Shown here in pieces: positions 34,388-43,661 of a stretch of 54,815 nt of DNA; within the stretch, counting starts at the first letter, position 1; every line of letters begins with the position of its first letter. The stretch comes from EX4484-217-1 sp964496035 (GTDB lineage Archaea; Thermoproteota; Thermoprotei_A; EX4484-217-1): NCBI GenBank assembly GCA_964496035.1, contig CAZBXI010000004.1:1-54815 (forward strand), written 5' to 3'. The notes under the pieces were generated by a model. It was not told where the DNA came from. It made no database searches and was given only the letters and a program-made list of their open reading frames with translations. The position numbers and the translations under genes were made by a program.

Positions 34388-36598
34388 CTAGAACCCTATA
34401 AAGTCTTCTGCTCTAGGTGGTTCCGGTTTAAGTCCTTTTCTTTCCCTAATTTTCCTTATTATTTCTGGTAATAGTGAATCTGGTACTGGTGCCCATCTGC
34501 TAAATTCTGTTCCCCAGAAAACTTTTCCTGCAGTAGCGCTTCTTAGAACGGAGGCTAAGTCCATTGACTCTGCTACAGGTATTTCAGCGAAAATTCTAAC
34601 TATTGGTCCTTGCTGCATTACCGTTATTATTCTTCCCCTTCTTTGCGTAATTACTCTAGCTACATTACCCATGTACTCCATTGGTGTTTTGATATCTAAT
34701 TTCTGTATTGGCTCTAGAAGTGTAGGCTTTGATGTTAGCATTCCCGCGAATATTGCGTTTCTAACTGCTGGGTATATTTGTGCTGGTCCTCTATGTGCCG
34801 GGTCTTCATGTATTATTGCATCGTGAAGTATTACTTTAACTCCTCTTACAGGTTCGTGGGCCAGAGGTCCTTCAGCCATAGCGTATCTGAAACCGCCTAT
34901 GATTGTGTCTTTAACTTCTCTTAAATGCTGTACACCTCTTGTCTTATCTATGAAAACGTTTATTCTCTCATCTATCGCTATTATTCCTCTTGCTTCATCG
35001 GTATCCCATCCTGCTTGTTCTCTAAGTATTTTAGCTCTAACTCTTGGATCTTGATCTTCTGTAACTACTCCTTCCTGAATAAGCTTGATTGTTGTTTCAT
35101 CAAGCGGTTCTACTGAAATGTAGAACTTGTTGTGCTTGTTAGGTGATTTTCCTTCGAATATTCTTGAACTCGCTCTAATACTTTCTCTGTAAACTATTAT
35201 CGGCTGTGAAGGTATTACTTCTATACCGTAGTTTTCCTTCATGAGTGTTAGTACTATTTCTAGGTGTAGATGACCCATACCTGATATTAGATATTCACCT
35301 GTTTCCTCATTGATTTTAACAACTAGGTTAGGGTCTTCAATACTCATTTTTCTCAGAATATCTATTAGCTTTGGTAAGTCCCTACTGTTCTTAGGCTCGA
35401 TAGCCATTGTAACTACAGGTTCCGATATGTATCTAAGCTTCTCAAAAGGCACCATAACATCTTTGAAACCTAGAGAGACTAATGTTTCACCTGCTCTTGC
35501 CTGGTCTACTCCAAGCAGAGCTACGATGTTTCCTGCAGGTATTCTTTCAGCGACCTCCCTATGGGGTCCCATGTACAGGCTTACTTGGAGAACTCTGTTC
35601 TTGGTTCTTGCCTGTATTAGCCAAACCTCATCTCCTGTTTTCACAGTTCCGGAGAATATTCTCCCCGTAGCTACAAGTCCTGCATGCCTGTCGATGTTTA
35701 TGTTATTTATGAAAATTACTGTTGGCCCATCAGGGTTACATTCTAACATTGCCTTACCTATTTCAGAGTTTATGTCTCCTCTCCAAATTCTAGGTATTCT
35801 ATATTTCTGAGCTATTTTCGGGTTAGGTACAAACCTGACTATCATGTCGAGTAGGGATACATGTAGTGGAGCTATTTTCGCAAATTCCTTAACAGCTTCA
35901 GGACCTCTCTTATAAGCTTCAACTACATCTGAGAACTTAATGCCTACTTTAGCAGCGTAAGGTACTGTAAAGCCCCATCCATCTTTCGCTGAACCTATAG
36001 CTACCATGCCTTTAGCTACGTTCAACTTCCATTTCTCCTTAAACCCTGGTTCCCCATAGGTTTCTATTAACCCGTTAACCTCCTTAATTATCTGAACAAT
36101 TCTCTCTTGAATTTGTTGAGGTGTTAAGCGTAACTCCTTAATTAACCTGTCAACCTTGTTTATGTAGAGTAATGGTCTAACTCTTTCTTCTAAAGCCTGT
36201 CTTAACACGGTTTCTGTTTGTGTCATAACTCCCTCTACAGCGTCAACGACAACTAATGCTCCATCAAGAACTCTTAATGCACGCGTAACTTTGCCTGAGA
36301 AGTCAACGTGACCAGGGGTGTCGATTAAGTTAATAACATAGGGTTTTCCTTCGTACTCATGGTAAAGGCTTATGTTAGCTGATTTAACCGTTATACCTCT
36401 TCTCTGCTCTACATCTAAGTAGTCTAGAGCAAGTGCTTCACCAGCAACTTTAGGTGAAAGAATACCAGCTGCCATAAGTAAGTGATCCGAAGTCGTTGTT
36501 TTGCCGTGGTCTACGTGGGCAATTATACCTATGTTCCTAACCTGCTCTATGTTGTTCATTATCTTTAGTATATCTTCAACCATCTTATACTTGACCAT
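34388..36598 (-). CDS. fusA: translation elongation factor EF-2
   Basis: The GTPase that translocates tRNAs on the ribosome, 736 residues as usual. G1 is AHVDHGKTTTSDH (about 27-39), the effector has RRGITVKSA, G3 is DTPGHVDF and G4 INKVDR. The C-terminal domain contains the diphthamide loop DPAHRGPAQIYPA with the modified histidine. ATG 36598 has GAGGT eight bases upstream, and a leftward TATA-like TTTATAAAT lies near 36675. Confidence 0.98.
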   Translation of the reverse strand: MVKYKMVEDILKIMNNIEQVRNIGIIAHVDHGKTTTSDHLLMAAGILSPKVAGEALALDYLDVEQRRGITVKSANISLYHEYEGKPYVINLIDTPGHVDFSGKVTRALRVLDGALVVVDAVEGVMTQTETVLRQALEERVRPLLYINKVDRLIKELRLTPQQIQERIVQIIKEVNGLIETYGEPGFKEKWKLNVAKGMVAIGSAKDGWGFTVPYAAKVGIKFSDVVEAYKRGPEAVKEFAKIAPLHVSLLDMIVRFVPNPKIAQKYRIPRIWRGDINSEIGKAMLECNPDGPTVIFINNINIDRHAGLVATGRIFSGTVKTGDEVWLIQARTKNRVLQVSLYMGPHREVAERIPAGNIVALLGVDQARAGETLVSLGFKDVMVPFEKLRYISEPVVTMAIEPKNSRDLPKLIDILRKMSIEDPNLVVKINEETGEYLISGMGHLHLEIVLTLMKENYGIEVIPSQPIIVYRESIRASSRIFEGKSPNKHNKFYISVEPLDETTIKLIQEGVVTEDQDPRVRAKILREQAGWDTDEARGIIAIDERINVFIDKTRGVQHLREVKDTIIGGFRYAMAEGPLAHEPVRGVKVILHDAIIHEDPAHRGPAQIYPAVRNAIFAGMLTSKPTLLEPIQKLDIKTPMEYMGNVARVITQRRGRIITVMQQGPIVRIFAEIPVAESMDLASVLRSATAGKVFWGTEFSRWAPVPDSLLPEIIRKIRERKGLKPEPPRAEDFIGF

Positions 36599-36736
36599 GA
36601 CTTGTAACCTCTATTTTGACTATACACCATACTTTTGTTCCTAAGTCATCTAAAGCTAAATTGAGTAGGTATTTATAAATTCTCTGAATATTAGGCAAAT
36701 AATAGTAGTGAGTTCTTAAAGCATGATTAAGGATGT

Positions 36737-37468
36737 TTAATTGCACTTACCTAGATTCTTCACAATATCTAAAGCCCTATGTTCATGAGAAAGTAGTTCG
36801 CAGTAAAGACCTTTAGGTCTCTCTACCCTATTTTCAACATTTAGAAAACGTGTTGGTGTTACTATGAAATCCACCGGGGCATCATGAATTTCATAGGGTA
36901 TTAGCTGTCTTAGTACTTGGTAGTCATGAACTAAAGCTATTGTAAATATCTCCCTATCTATTTTATCTGCTTCCAGTAAAATAGCGTATTCTAAATCGCT
37001 AAAACCTCCACCTTTTCCTAATCTAATGCCGTTAACTATAGATACTGCGACACAACCCACGACGAACAAGTCTATTCTTGGCAGCTTATAGGGGTTATTA
37101 ATAATTTTACCGTAGTTAAAGGCTCCCCTTATTGTTGAAGCAAAAGCTATTCTATTTGAGGGTATGTGCCTGGGATTTAGAACTAAAAATCCTCTCCTGA
37201 GCTTAGGCGTTGGCATTACAAGAATTTTACCATGCCTTAAAGCTATTTCCCTAAACGATTTCAGTGGAGAATCCGGGTCTACTTTTATCACATTAGCTTT
37301 TTCGAAAACTTTAAGTCTAGCAACCTTTGAAGCTGCTAAGTTTGCCCCTATGAAATTAGGTATTCTCCCTATAATAGGCTTAGGTGGTAAAGATACTTTC
37401 CGTTCCTCTAAAATTCTCCATATTTTCTCCCTTATATTAGCTTTAATAGCTTTTACATTCTGCGACAT
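36737..37468 (-). CDS. 5-formyltetrahydrofolate cyclo-ligase family protein
   Basis: A 243-residue member of the 5-FCL (MTHFS) fold family. Conserved elements are IREKIWRILEE at the start, the phosphate-binding GKGGGFSDLEYAIL (about 151-164), and VHDYQVL with DAPVDFIVTPTR at the end. True archaeal substrates may be modified folates, or the protein may be a relative with another role. It lies three bases upstream of, or coupled to, the ECF transporter genes, suggesting a link with vitamin uptake, which is inference. Confidence 0.85.
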   Translation of the reverse strand: MSQNVKAIKANIREKIWRILEERKVSLPPKPIIGRIPNFIGANLAASKVARLKVFEKANVIKVDPDSPLKSFREIALRHGKILVMPTPKLRRGFLVLNPRHIPSNRIAFASTIRGAFNYGKIINNPYKLPRIDLFVVGCVAVSIVNGIRLGKGGGFSDLEYAILLEADKIDREIFTIALVHDYQVLRQLIPYEIHDAPVDFIVTPTRFLNVENRVERPKGLYCELLSHEHRALDIVKNLGKCN

Positions 37469-37471
37469 AGT

Positions 37472-38275
37472 TTACCACATACAGCTTAGTAAGCAATATT
37501 GCAAGTAAATCACTAATAGTAATGGTATAGAGGAAAATATTAGAAATAATGCATCCAATAGCTTTATTCTTAACTCGTAGAGAAAAGTTCTTCTTCTTAC
37601 AGCTCCAAAAGCTCTTGATTCTAATGCTTCAGCTACCCTATCAACTCTAAGAAATGATACTATAAAAACTGGGATTAATAATGCAAGAAACTTTCTAACC
37701 CTTCCCAGGAAACTACCTTTCTCAAGTTCTAATCCTCGAGCTCTTTGTGCATCATACACTGTTATGAAGTCTTTAGCCACTGTAGGTATGAACCTCACAG
37801 ATAAAGTGAATGTGAAAGCTATATGGTAAGGTATTCCCAGCTTATATAGTGCTTGAGTTAAATCATCTAACGGTGTTGTTGTGAAAAATAGTGAGAAGCA
37901 GTAAATTAGCATAAAGAACCTAAAAATAGCTATAAACGACTGAAAAGCAACACCGAGATCTAGAAGTTTAGGAAAAGCATTTACAATATAGATTACTATG
38001 TAGAATAGCATAAGCATTTTCAGCATATTCTTAACGGATCTCCATATTCTACTTATATCAGCTCCTATAAGCGTTAAAGCGACTAAATACACTAAGATAA
38101 GTATTTGCAAGTAAACGTTTGTAACGAGGACTATAGTGGCAAGAATAACTATTAAATGTAGTAATTTTATTCTGGGATCTATACGGTATAGTAATTGCTT
38201 TCTCTTTCTAAATAGGAAGATTTCATATACTGATGAAATTAAACTTAACATTACATTAGCACCTAAGTATTTCAA
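37472..38275 (-). CDS. ecfT: ECF transporter transmembrane subunit EcfT
   Basis: The scaffold protein of an energy-coupling-factor vitamin or metal importer. The 267 residues include about five hydrophobic helices and the two cytoplasmic coupling motifs AQRARGLE and ALESRAFG (X-R-G/A type) that bind the ATPases. Its ATG overlaps the end of the upstream ATPase gene by 20 bases. No substrate-binding S subunit gene is visible next to it. Confidence 0.93.
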   Translation of the reverse strand: MKYLGANVMLSLISSVYEIFLFRKRKQLLYRIDPRIKLLHLIVILATIVLVTNVYLQILILVYLVALTLIGADISRIWRSVKNMLKMLMLFYIVIYIVNAFPKLLDLGVAFQSFIAIFRFFMLIYCFSLFFTTTPLDDLTQALYKLGIPYHIAFTFTLSVRFIPTVAKDFITVYDAQRARGLELEKGSFLGRVRKFLALLIPVFIVSFLRVDRVAEALESRAFGAVRRRTFLYELRIKLLDALFLIFSSIPLLLVIYLQYCLLSCMW

Positions 38276-39083
38276 GTATTTTCCGAGCTAAATCATCTTC
38301 AGTTAGTGGCTTATGTTTAAGTATGTTGTAAGCTTCGGCTTCTTTAACAAGTCTAGGTATTTGAGGCATTATGAGGTTTGCCTTAGTTAATAGTTCCTCG
38401 TCATAGAGTATGTCCTTAGGCTTACCTATGGCTAAAATTTCCCCTTTATTCATGACAACTATTTTATCAAACCCTTCAGCAACAAAATCAATATCATGTG
38501 TAACTAAGATTATTGTTTTACCCTGTAGCGAGAGGAGTTTAATGTATTCTCTGATTTTCTCCTTTTGAAACCTGTCTTGACCTACAGTAGGCTCGTCAAA
38601 CACTATTACATCAGGGTCATATGCTAAAACAGTTGCTATAGCTAGTCTTCTCATTTCACCACTACTAAGTGTGAAAGGAGATCTATCGGCGTAATCGTAT
38701 AGGTCAAAAAGTCTTAACACCTTAGTAACTCTATACCTTATAGCTTCTTCTGAGAAACCAAAATTTTTAAGTGCGAAAGCAACTTCATCCCATACACTTT
38801 CTGAGAAAAACTGGTGATATGGGTTCTGGAAAATAACTCCTACTCTGCGGGCTAAGGTTGCAACAGTTGCTTTCCTAGTGTCGGTGCCAAATACTTTAAC
38901 AGTACCCTTAAACGGTTTAAGAAGGCCATTAAAATGCTTTATCAACGTAGATTTTCCGGCTCCATTAGGTCCTATAATGGCTACCTTTTCTCCTACCTTT
39001 ATCTCTAAATTAATATTCTTTAGTGCTACTATACCATTCGGATATATGTACCATAAGTTTTCTACTTCAATAGCTTTTACCAC
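38256..39083 (-). CDS. ecfA: ECF transporter ATP-binding subunit
   Basis: A 275-residue ABC ATPase. Walker A is GPNGAGKST (about 38-46), the Q-loop is VIFQNPYHQF, the signature LSSGEMRRLAIA, Walker B VIVFDEPTVG, and the H-loop VTHDID. The Q-loop followed by NP is typical of ECF ATPases. It overlaps its partner ATPase by 17 bases and ecfT by 20 bases, so the three genes are tightly coupled. The two ATPases would form a heterodimer. Confidence 0.95.
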   Translation of the reverse strand: MVKAIEVENLWYIYPNGIVALKNINLEIKVGEKVAIIGPNGAGKSTLIKHFNGLLKPFKGTVKVFGTDTRKATVATLARRVGVIFQNPYHQFFSESVWDEVAFALKNFGFSEEAIRYRVTKVLRLFDLYDYADRSPFTLSSGEMRRLAIATVLAYDPDVIVFDEPTVGQDRFQKEKIREYIKLLSLQGKTIILVTHDIDFVAEGFDKIVVMNKGEILAIGKPKDILYDEELLTKANLIMPQIPRLVKEAEAYNILKHKPLTEDDLARKILEILRC

Positions 39084-39918
39084 GGCTCAGAACCTCTTTA
39101 AGCATTATTGCAGCTTCTTCAACACTTATAGGAAAACGTTTGATTTCCACTATGTTGCTTATTTTCTTATATAATCTAACATATCTAGGTATATCTACTC
39201 CAGATTCTTCTGCTATATCTAATGGTAAGATATCTTTAGGTTTCCCTTTTGCAACTATTTTTCCATCTTTTAAGATGATCATTTTGTTAGCATATTTTGC
39301 TACCATATCTAATCTATGCTCTACAATAACTATGGTGTACCCTTTCATGTTTAATTCATAGACTAAGTCCAAGAATTTTAAAGCACTTAAAGGGTCCATA
39401 TGGGCTGTTGGCTCGTCGAACACTAAGACTTCAGGCATCATAGCCATTACTGAAGCTACTATTACCTTTTGTTGCTCACCTACAGAAAGCTCTATAGGGA
39501 TTCTATCTCTCAAATGCTCAATATTTAAGTCTCTAAGAGCATTTTCTACTCTTTCCCTAATCACTTTACGCGGTAGGCCTAAATTTTCGAGACCAAAAGC
39601 TACTTCTCTCTCAACAGATAACGTTAATATCTGGTTTTCAGGATCTTGGAAAACTATTCCAACAGTTCTCGATAATTCAGCTACAGTACAATACCTTGTA
39701 TCCTTGCCTTTAACGGAAACTTTTCCTTCTAATCTACCTCCATAAAGATGGGGTATTATACCGTTAAACGTTTTAACTAATGTAGACTTACCGCTACCGC
39801 TTGGACCTGTTATTAATAGGAAATCACCCCTGTCAATTTTCAAGCTAATATTGGCTAAAGCAGGTTTTGAGCTGCCAGGGTAATAGTACGTTAAATTATC
39901 AACTTCAATTACAGTCAT
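39067..39918 (-). CDS. ecfA: ECF transporter ATP-binding subunit, second
   Basis: A 283-residue ABC ATPase paired with the previous one. Walker A is GPSGSGKST (about 37-45), the Q-loop IVFQDPENQI, the signature LSVGEQQKVIVA, Walker B VLVFDEPTAH and the H-loop VEHRLDM. It is the first gene of the transporter set. The signature here carries VGEQQ instead of SGEMR, so the two sites are not equal. Confidence 0.95.
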   Translation of the reverse strand: MTVIEVDNLTYYYPGSSKPALANISLKIDRGDFLLITGPSGSGKSTLVKTFNGIIPHLYGGRLEGKVSVKGKDTRYCTVAELSRTVGIVFQDPENQILTLSVEREVAFGLENLGLPRKVIRERVENALRDLNIEHLRDRIPIELSVGEQQKVIVASVMAMMPEVLVFDEPTAHMDPLSALKFLDLVYELNMKGYTIVIVEHRLDMVAKYANKMIILKDGKIVAKGKPKDILPLDIAEESGVDIPRYVRLYKKISNIVEIKRFPISVEEAAIMLKEVLSRGKSY

Positions 39919-39937
39919 AGCCTTCTTGCCCTCTACT

Positions 39938-40954
39938 CTAGGGCCTTAAAGGTGTTAGTTTTAGTCCTTTATTTTCAAGTGTTTCAGAGAGTATTTTAAT
40001 TATCAAGGCTTTGACATAATCAATGGACACATTTTTTCCTTCAGCACCCGCTGCAGCATCATGGCCTCCGCCAGTACCTCCTATGGCCTCGCCTAGCTTA
40101 ACCATTATGTCTTTACCTAAATGGATGCCTAGATTTCTAACTATGTTCTGCTTTGCTCTTGCAGAAACCCTTATTGTGTCATTCTCCGAAATTACAAAGG
40201 CCATATCGGCTCCTAAGTCGAGAATAGCCCTAGCAGCACTTGCTTCGTAAGCACCAACATTTGTTATTGCTATTAAATAGTCTCCTGCTCTAAAAAGATC
40301 CATTCTCATAGACGCCTTTAACCTAGCTATTTTCTCCGAAATGCCCATAGGCGTTTTGATTATGCTTGCTAAACTCTTGTATTCACCTACTATTTCAAGA
40401 AGTTCTGCAGCTACTTTAAATGTTAAAGGTCTTGCTATGCTAAACTGCCGTGTATCATACAATATGGCTATAAGGAGGTATTGGGCAATATCTTTAGGTA
40501 TTTGGACACCACATTCCTTGTATAGCTGATAAACAAGCTCCGCGGTGGATTTCGCTTCGGCATCAACATATAGTATGGCTTTTTCTAGGAAAAAACTATG
40601 AGTGAAATGGTGGTCAATTAAAGCTACTTTAACACCCTCTCTTGAAATAAGTTCTACATATTCACCAAGCTGTTCAGGAGAACCTGTATCTACAACGAAA
40701 ACTAAGTCGTACCTCTTATCCTTAATGCCCTTGCTTAGGTAATCCACTTTCAAAGAAAAATATTCAGCAATTCTCTTGGTAATAGCACTAATGCTTTCAG
40801 GAAAATATAGATCTGCTCTTATCCCGCATAATTCCTCTACAAGTTTAGAAATGGCATAAGCCGAGAAAAAAGCGTCAGGATCAGCATTTTTATGGGTAAC
40901 TACGGCTACGGTTCTTGATGAAGATATTACCTTACATAGTTCATCTTTTAACAT
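39938..40954 (-). CDS. DHH-family phosphoesterase
   Basis: A 338-residue phosphoesterase of the DHH/DHHA1 superfamily (NrnA/RecJ-like). THKNADPDAFFSAYA (about 20-34) and VVDTGSPEQ are metal motifs, IDHHF is the DHH motif, and GGTGGGHDAAAGA near residue 300 is the DHHA1 substrate motif. Homologs hydrolyse nano-RNA, pAp or cyclic dinucleotides; here the substrate is open. The start overlaps DUF3194 by 14 bases, placing it in the Pcc1-prefoldin cluster. Confidence 0.92.
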   Translation of the reverse strand: MLKDELCKVISSSRTVAVVTHKNADPDAFFSAYAISKLVEELCGIRADLYFPESISAITKRIAEYFSLKVDYLSKGIKDKRYDLVFVVDTGSPEQLGEYVELISREGVKVALIDHHFTHSFFLEKAILYVDAEAKSTAELVYQLYKECGVQIPKDIAQYLLIAILYDTRQFSIARPLTFKVAAELLEIVGEYKSLASIIKTPMGISEKIARLKASMRMDLFRAGDYLIAITNVGAYEASAARAILDLGADMAFVISENDTIRVSARAKQNIVRNLGIHLGKDIMVKLGEAIGGTGGGHDAAAGAEGKNVSIDYVKALIIKILSETLENKGLKLTPLRP

Positions 40955-41258
40955 ATTTCATCAACCTGTTCTCAATAGTTCTAGTAGCTTCTCGTATAGC
41001 AGCATCTATTATGTTATCATATTCTAGTTCTAAGAATTTAGGAGCAGAAAAAGCAGCATCTATTGTAAAAGTTAGTTTATCATCTTTATCTACGATTATG
41101 GTTACGTCTAGGTCGCTAACTAGCTTATCACCAACACTTTTCACTATGTACTTTCTTACAATCTCTTCTGCTTCGAGAATTATATCTGAAATTACATCTT
41201 CATTTATTTTATCTAGGTCTAGGTTTAAAATGGTGATATCATGTTCTCTCCTAACCAC
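40941..41258 (-). CDS. DUF3194 family protein
   Basis: A 105-residue archaeal protein with a compact alpha/beta pattern (DIILEAEEIVRKYIVK, LDVTIIVDKDDKLTF). It follows the prefoldin beta gene at the position where DUF3194 proteins usually occur, so I assign that family mainly by gene order and length. Function is unknown. It may support translation or chaperone genes in the same operon. Confidence 0.75.
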   Translation of the reverse strand: MVRREHDITILNLDLDKINEDVISDIILEAEEIVRKYIVKSVGDKLVSDLDVTIIVDKDDKLTFTIDAAFSAPKFLELEYDNIIDAAIREATRTIENRLMKYVKR

Positions 41259-41307
41259 AAATAAACACCAAACGTTGTTAAAATAATGCTAGGTTCCTAG
41301 CTGATTT

Positions 41308-41667
41308 CTACGTTCGTCTATAAGTTTTCATTAGTTCTTCGGTAACTTTCTTTCTCAAATCTTCAAACTGCTTTTGTAAGAAGCTTTCCTGTTTCTCCAA
41401 GGTTCTTTTTCTTAGCTCTAAAATCTCCTTCTTCTCCGTTAGTTCCTTCATTAAATCCTCCTTAGATGTTTTCACAAGTATGTGCCCTATGCTTTTGTAC
41501 AGTTCTGCATCATTGGACATTTTAGTTAGTTCACTAATTACTCTTTCAACTTCTCTCAGCTCGGCTTCAACACTTTGCTTCTGAGCAAGGACTATTCTTA
41601 ATTGTTCTTGCAACTGCTGTAATTGAGCTATTCTTGTTTGCAGTTCAGGAGGTATTTTCTCAGCCAT
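41308..41667 (-). CDS. pfdB: prefoldin subunit beta
   Basis: A subunit of the jellyfish-like chaperone that hands unfolded proteins to the thermosome. The 119 residues show MAEKIPPELQTRIAQL, then two long helices around a short beta-hairpin (LYKSIGHILVKTSKED). I use ATG 41667, not the upstream in-frame ATG 41688, because this gives the standard N-terminus and overlaps the pcc1 stop by eight bases. Prefoldin alpha is not in the window. Confidence 0.95.
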   Translation of the reverse strand: MAEKIPPELQTRIAQLQQLQEQLRIVLAQKQSVEAELREVERVISELTKMSNDAELYKSIGHILVKTSKEDLMKELTEKKEILELRKRTLEKQESFLQKQFEDLRKKVTEELMKTYRRT

Positions 41668-41923
41668 GCTTTTCCACTTCCCTAACATATTTAACTGTCT
41701 TCAATATACTTGAAAACCACGATAAATAAGAATTTAACGCTGCCCTTAAACTTGATGTACTATCTGCTTCGACAACTAATTCCACCTTATTCCCCTCTCT
41801 AGCTATGAATGCTTTAGTTCTCTCCGTAGGCATACTCTTCGCTTCAGGAAGAACAGCTTCGTAAACTACTCTTGCTCCCTCTTCACTATCAAATTCTAGA
41901 ATAATATGTGTCTCTCGTTTCAT
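41660..41923 (-). CDS. pcc1: KEOPS complex subunit Pcc1
   Basis: The dimerisation subunit of KEOPS, which makes the universal t6A37 modification of ANN-decoding tRNAs with Kae1, Bud32 and Cgi121. The 87-residue protein shows LPEAKSMPTERTKAFI and the C-terminal helix SLRAALNSYLSWFSSIL, both typical. It overlaps the upstream Brix gene by 35 bases and the downstream prefoldin gene by eight, indicating tight coupling. Confidence 0.93.
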   Translation of the reverse strand: MKRETHIILEFDSEEGARVVYEAVLPEAKSMPTERTKAFIAREGNKVELVVEADSTSSLRAALNSYLSWFSSILKTVKYVREVEKHG

Positions 41924-42473
41924 ATTCGAAAACCCTATTGACTTCTTTTATTTTCAATATTGGGCCTACAATCTTATTTACTGAGGGGTTAATAAAGAGT
42001 AGGAGAACTATGTTATTTCTAGGCTTTAGAGAAACTATGACATCGAATTCTTTCTTTAGATTTTCATCATAAAGTATTTTAGCATTGAAGCTGAAAGTTA
42101 TCTTCTCAACTAATTCTGCTAATTCTTCCTCCAGGAATTCTACTGCAATACTTTCAGGGTTGTATACTCTGGAAACATTGGTTAATTCTCTCCACAAAGC
42201 AACACCTACTAGTTTAAACGTTGTATATTCCTTCAATTTTTTATCTTCAATAACATACACTTTCAAGGCTGAAGGATTTCCTTTCTTCTCATGGACAACA
42301 ATTAATCTATTAGCGTTAATAGTTAAAGCATCTATAAGCAAGTCTGTTAATGTTTTCTTGCCTCTATTTAATTTTACAGAAAAGGGCAGGACGGAAGATA
42401 GTTCTTTAACAAAAGTTCTTGTTCTAGGAGAAGGCCTATGCGATGTAGTTACTATGATTTTCCTTTTAACCAT
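41889..42473 (-). CDS. Brix-domain ribosome biogenesis protein
   Basis: A 194-residue IMP4-like Brix domain protein. The opening TTSHRPSPRTRTFVKEL is the typical sigma70-like RNA-binding N-terminus, with the central VHEKKGNPSALKVYVI. In archaea these proteins are thought to act in rRNA maturation. It follows eL37 directly, with only three bases between, and overlaps pcc1. See the separate finding on the missing rpo12 gene at this position. Confidence 0.88.
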   Translation of the reverse strand: MVKRKIIVTTSHRPSPRTRTFVKELSSVLPFSVKLNRGKKTLTDLLIDALTINANRLIVVHEKKGNPSALKVYVIEDKKLKEYTTFKLVGVALWRELTNVSRVYNPESIAVEFLEEELAELVEKITFSFNAKILYDENLKKEFDVIVSLKPRNNIVLLLFINPSVNKIVGPILKIKEVNRVFEYETRDTYYSRI

Positions 42474-42476
42474 GGT

Positions 42477-42740
42477 TTACTCTTTCCTAACAATAATGGG
42501 CGGGAAGAACTTATTCAATCCTGTTCTAGGTACGTAAGCTCCTCCAGCAAATACTGCTCCACATTTCCTACATTTCCATATACCCACGCTAATCCTGTAA
42601 ACTCTACCCTTTACTCCGCAGAAGGGACATGTATGTGGTGCATATCTTTTTTCTAGTATTTCTTTAACCTTCTTCCTTAAAGTAGATCCATATCTTGCAC
42701 CGTAGCGACCGGCTATGCCGACAACTTTTGTCCTACCCAT
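42477..42740 (-). CDS. rpl37ae: 50S ribosomal protein eL43 (L37Ae)
   Basis: An 87-residue zinc-ribbon ribosomal protein. TCPFCGVKG and WKCRKCGAVFAGGAY provide the four cysteines, after the basic GIAGRYGARYGSTLRKKV segment. It is the family called L37Ae (now eL43). It lies between the exosome genes and the Brix gene in the usual archaeal order. Confidence 0.97.
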   Translation of the reverse strand: MGRTKVVGIAGRYGARYGSTLRKKVKEILEKRYAPHTCPFCGVKGRVYRISVGIWKCRKCGAVFAGGAYVPRTGLNKFFPPIIVRKE

Positions 42741-42815
42741 GGCTAAAACCTCTTAGCACACTATTTGTGGTCTAGAATGTGTAGTAGGTTTTAGTTTAAA
42801 AAATTTATTGGTTAA

Positions 42816-43655
42816 CTATTTCTTTATATTCTTTAGCGCTTCATTTATCTTATCAAACAATGTTCTAGATGCTTCCTTAGCTATCTTCACTGCTTCAACG
42901 ACTTCGCCCACAGTAAATGTTCCTGAACCCATTTTCTGCATTCCAGCTATTTTACCGTCCTCTGAAACAGATATTGCTAGTCTACAGTCGAGCACCTGTT
43001 CTTCATCTATGTTAGGGTCTACTATGAACTTCCCGTTCACTTTGCCTATGCTAACAGTAACTACCTTGTTTGTTATAGGTAGTGGTTCTCTTACCTCCTT
43101 ATCCAACTCTACTGTTTTACCGTCCTCCCTAATTACTGCTTTAGGTATTCTTGCTGTTAAAAGAGTTGTTATAGCAGCTAACATTGATGTATCAAGCAAG
43201 TTACCGTCGTGGTCGAAAACGTATATATCAAGCCATAGGATGTAAACTTTTTCACCAGGGATTATAGCTAATTTCCCCAAATCAATTACCTTTAATTCTC
43301 TTATACTTCTATCTATAACCCTAGCGAGCTCTATAGCATTCTCATCTGGCGGTCCTGGTTCGAAGGTTGGTGAAGCAAAAGGCACGAACTCAGCATTTAC
43401 CGTTACAACTCCGCAGTTAGGTGTGTCGGGATACGGTGTACCTACTCCCACCTTTAAACCAGCTATTACTAGCGTTCCTCCTATCTTAGCGTAGGCTGAG
43501 CCTTCGGCTTTAGAGATATAGTTGGGTATTATAGTTATTTCACGGTATTCATTCAGTTTTCTTCCATCAACTCTTAAACCTTTCTTTATGAGCGAGACTA
43601 TGGATGATTTCTTCAACCTAGACACTATTCTTTGATTAGAAGGGGTCATGCTCAA
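42816..43655 (-). CDS. rrp42: exosome subunit Rrp42
   Basis: The inactive RNase PH-fold partner that forms the hexameric ring with Rrp41. The 279 residues show GLRVDGRKLNEYREI, GGTLVIAGLKVGVGTPYPD and the acidic DIYVFDHDGNLLD. The TTG start at 43655 has AGGTG nine bases upstream, within the end of rrp41; ATG 43649 is an alternative. Together with Rrp41, Rrp4 and possibly Csl4 it degrades or tails RNA from the 3' end. Confidence 0.95.
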   Translation of the reverse strand: MSMTPSNQRIVSRLKKSSIVSLIKKGLRVDGRKLNEYREITIIPNYISKAEGSAYAKIGGTLVIAGLKVGVGTPYPDTPNCGVVTVNAEFVPFASPTFEPGPPDENAIELARVIDRSIRELKVIDLGKLAIIPGEKVYILWLDIYVFDHDGNLLDTSMLAAITTLLTARIPKAVIREDGKTVELDKEVREPLPITNKVVTVSIGKVNGKFIVDPNIDEEQVLDCRLAISVSEDGKIAGMQKMGSGTFTVGEVVEAVKIAKEASRTLFDKINEALKNIKK

Positions 43656-43661
43656 TTAATA

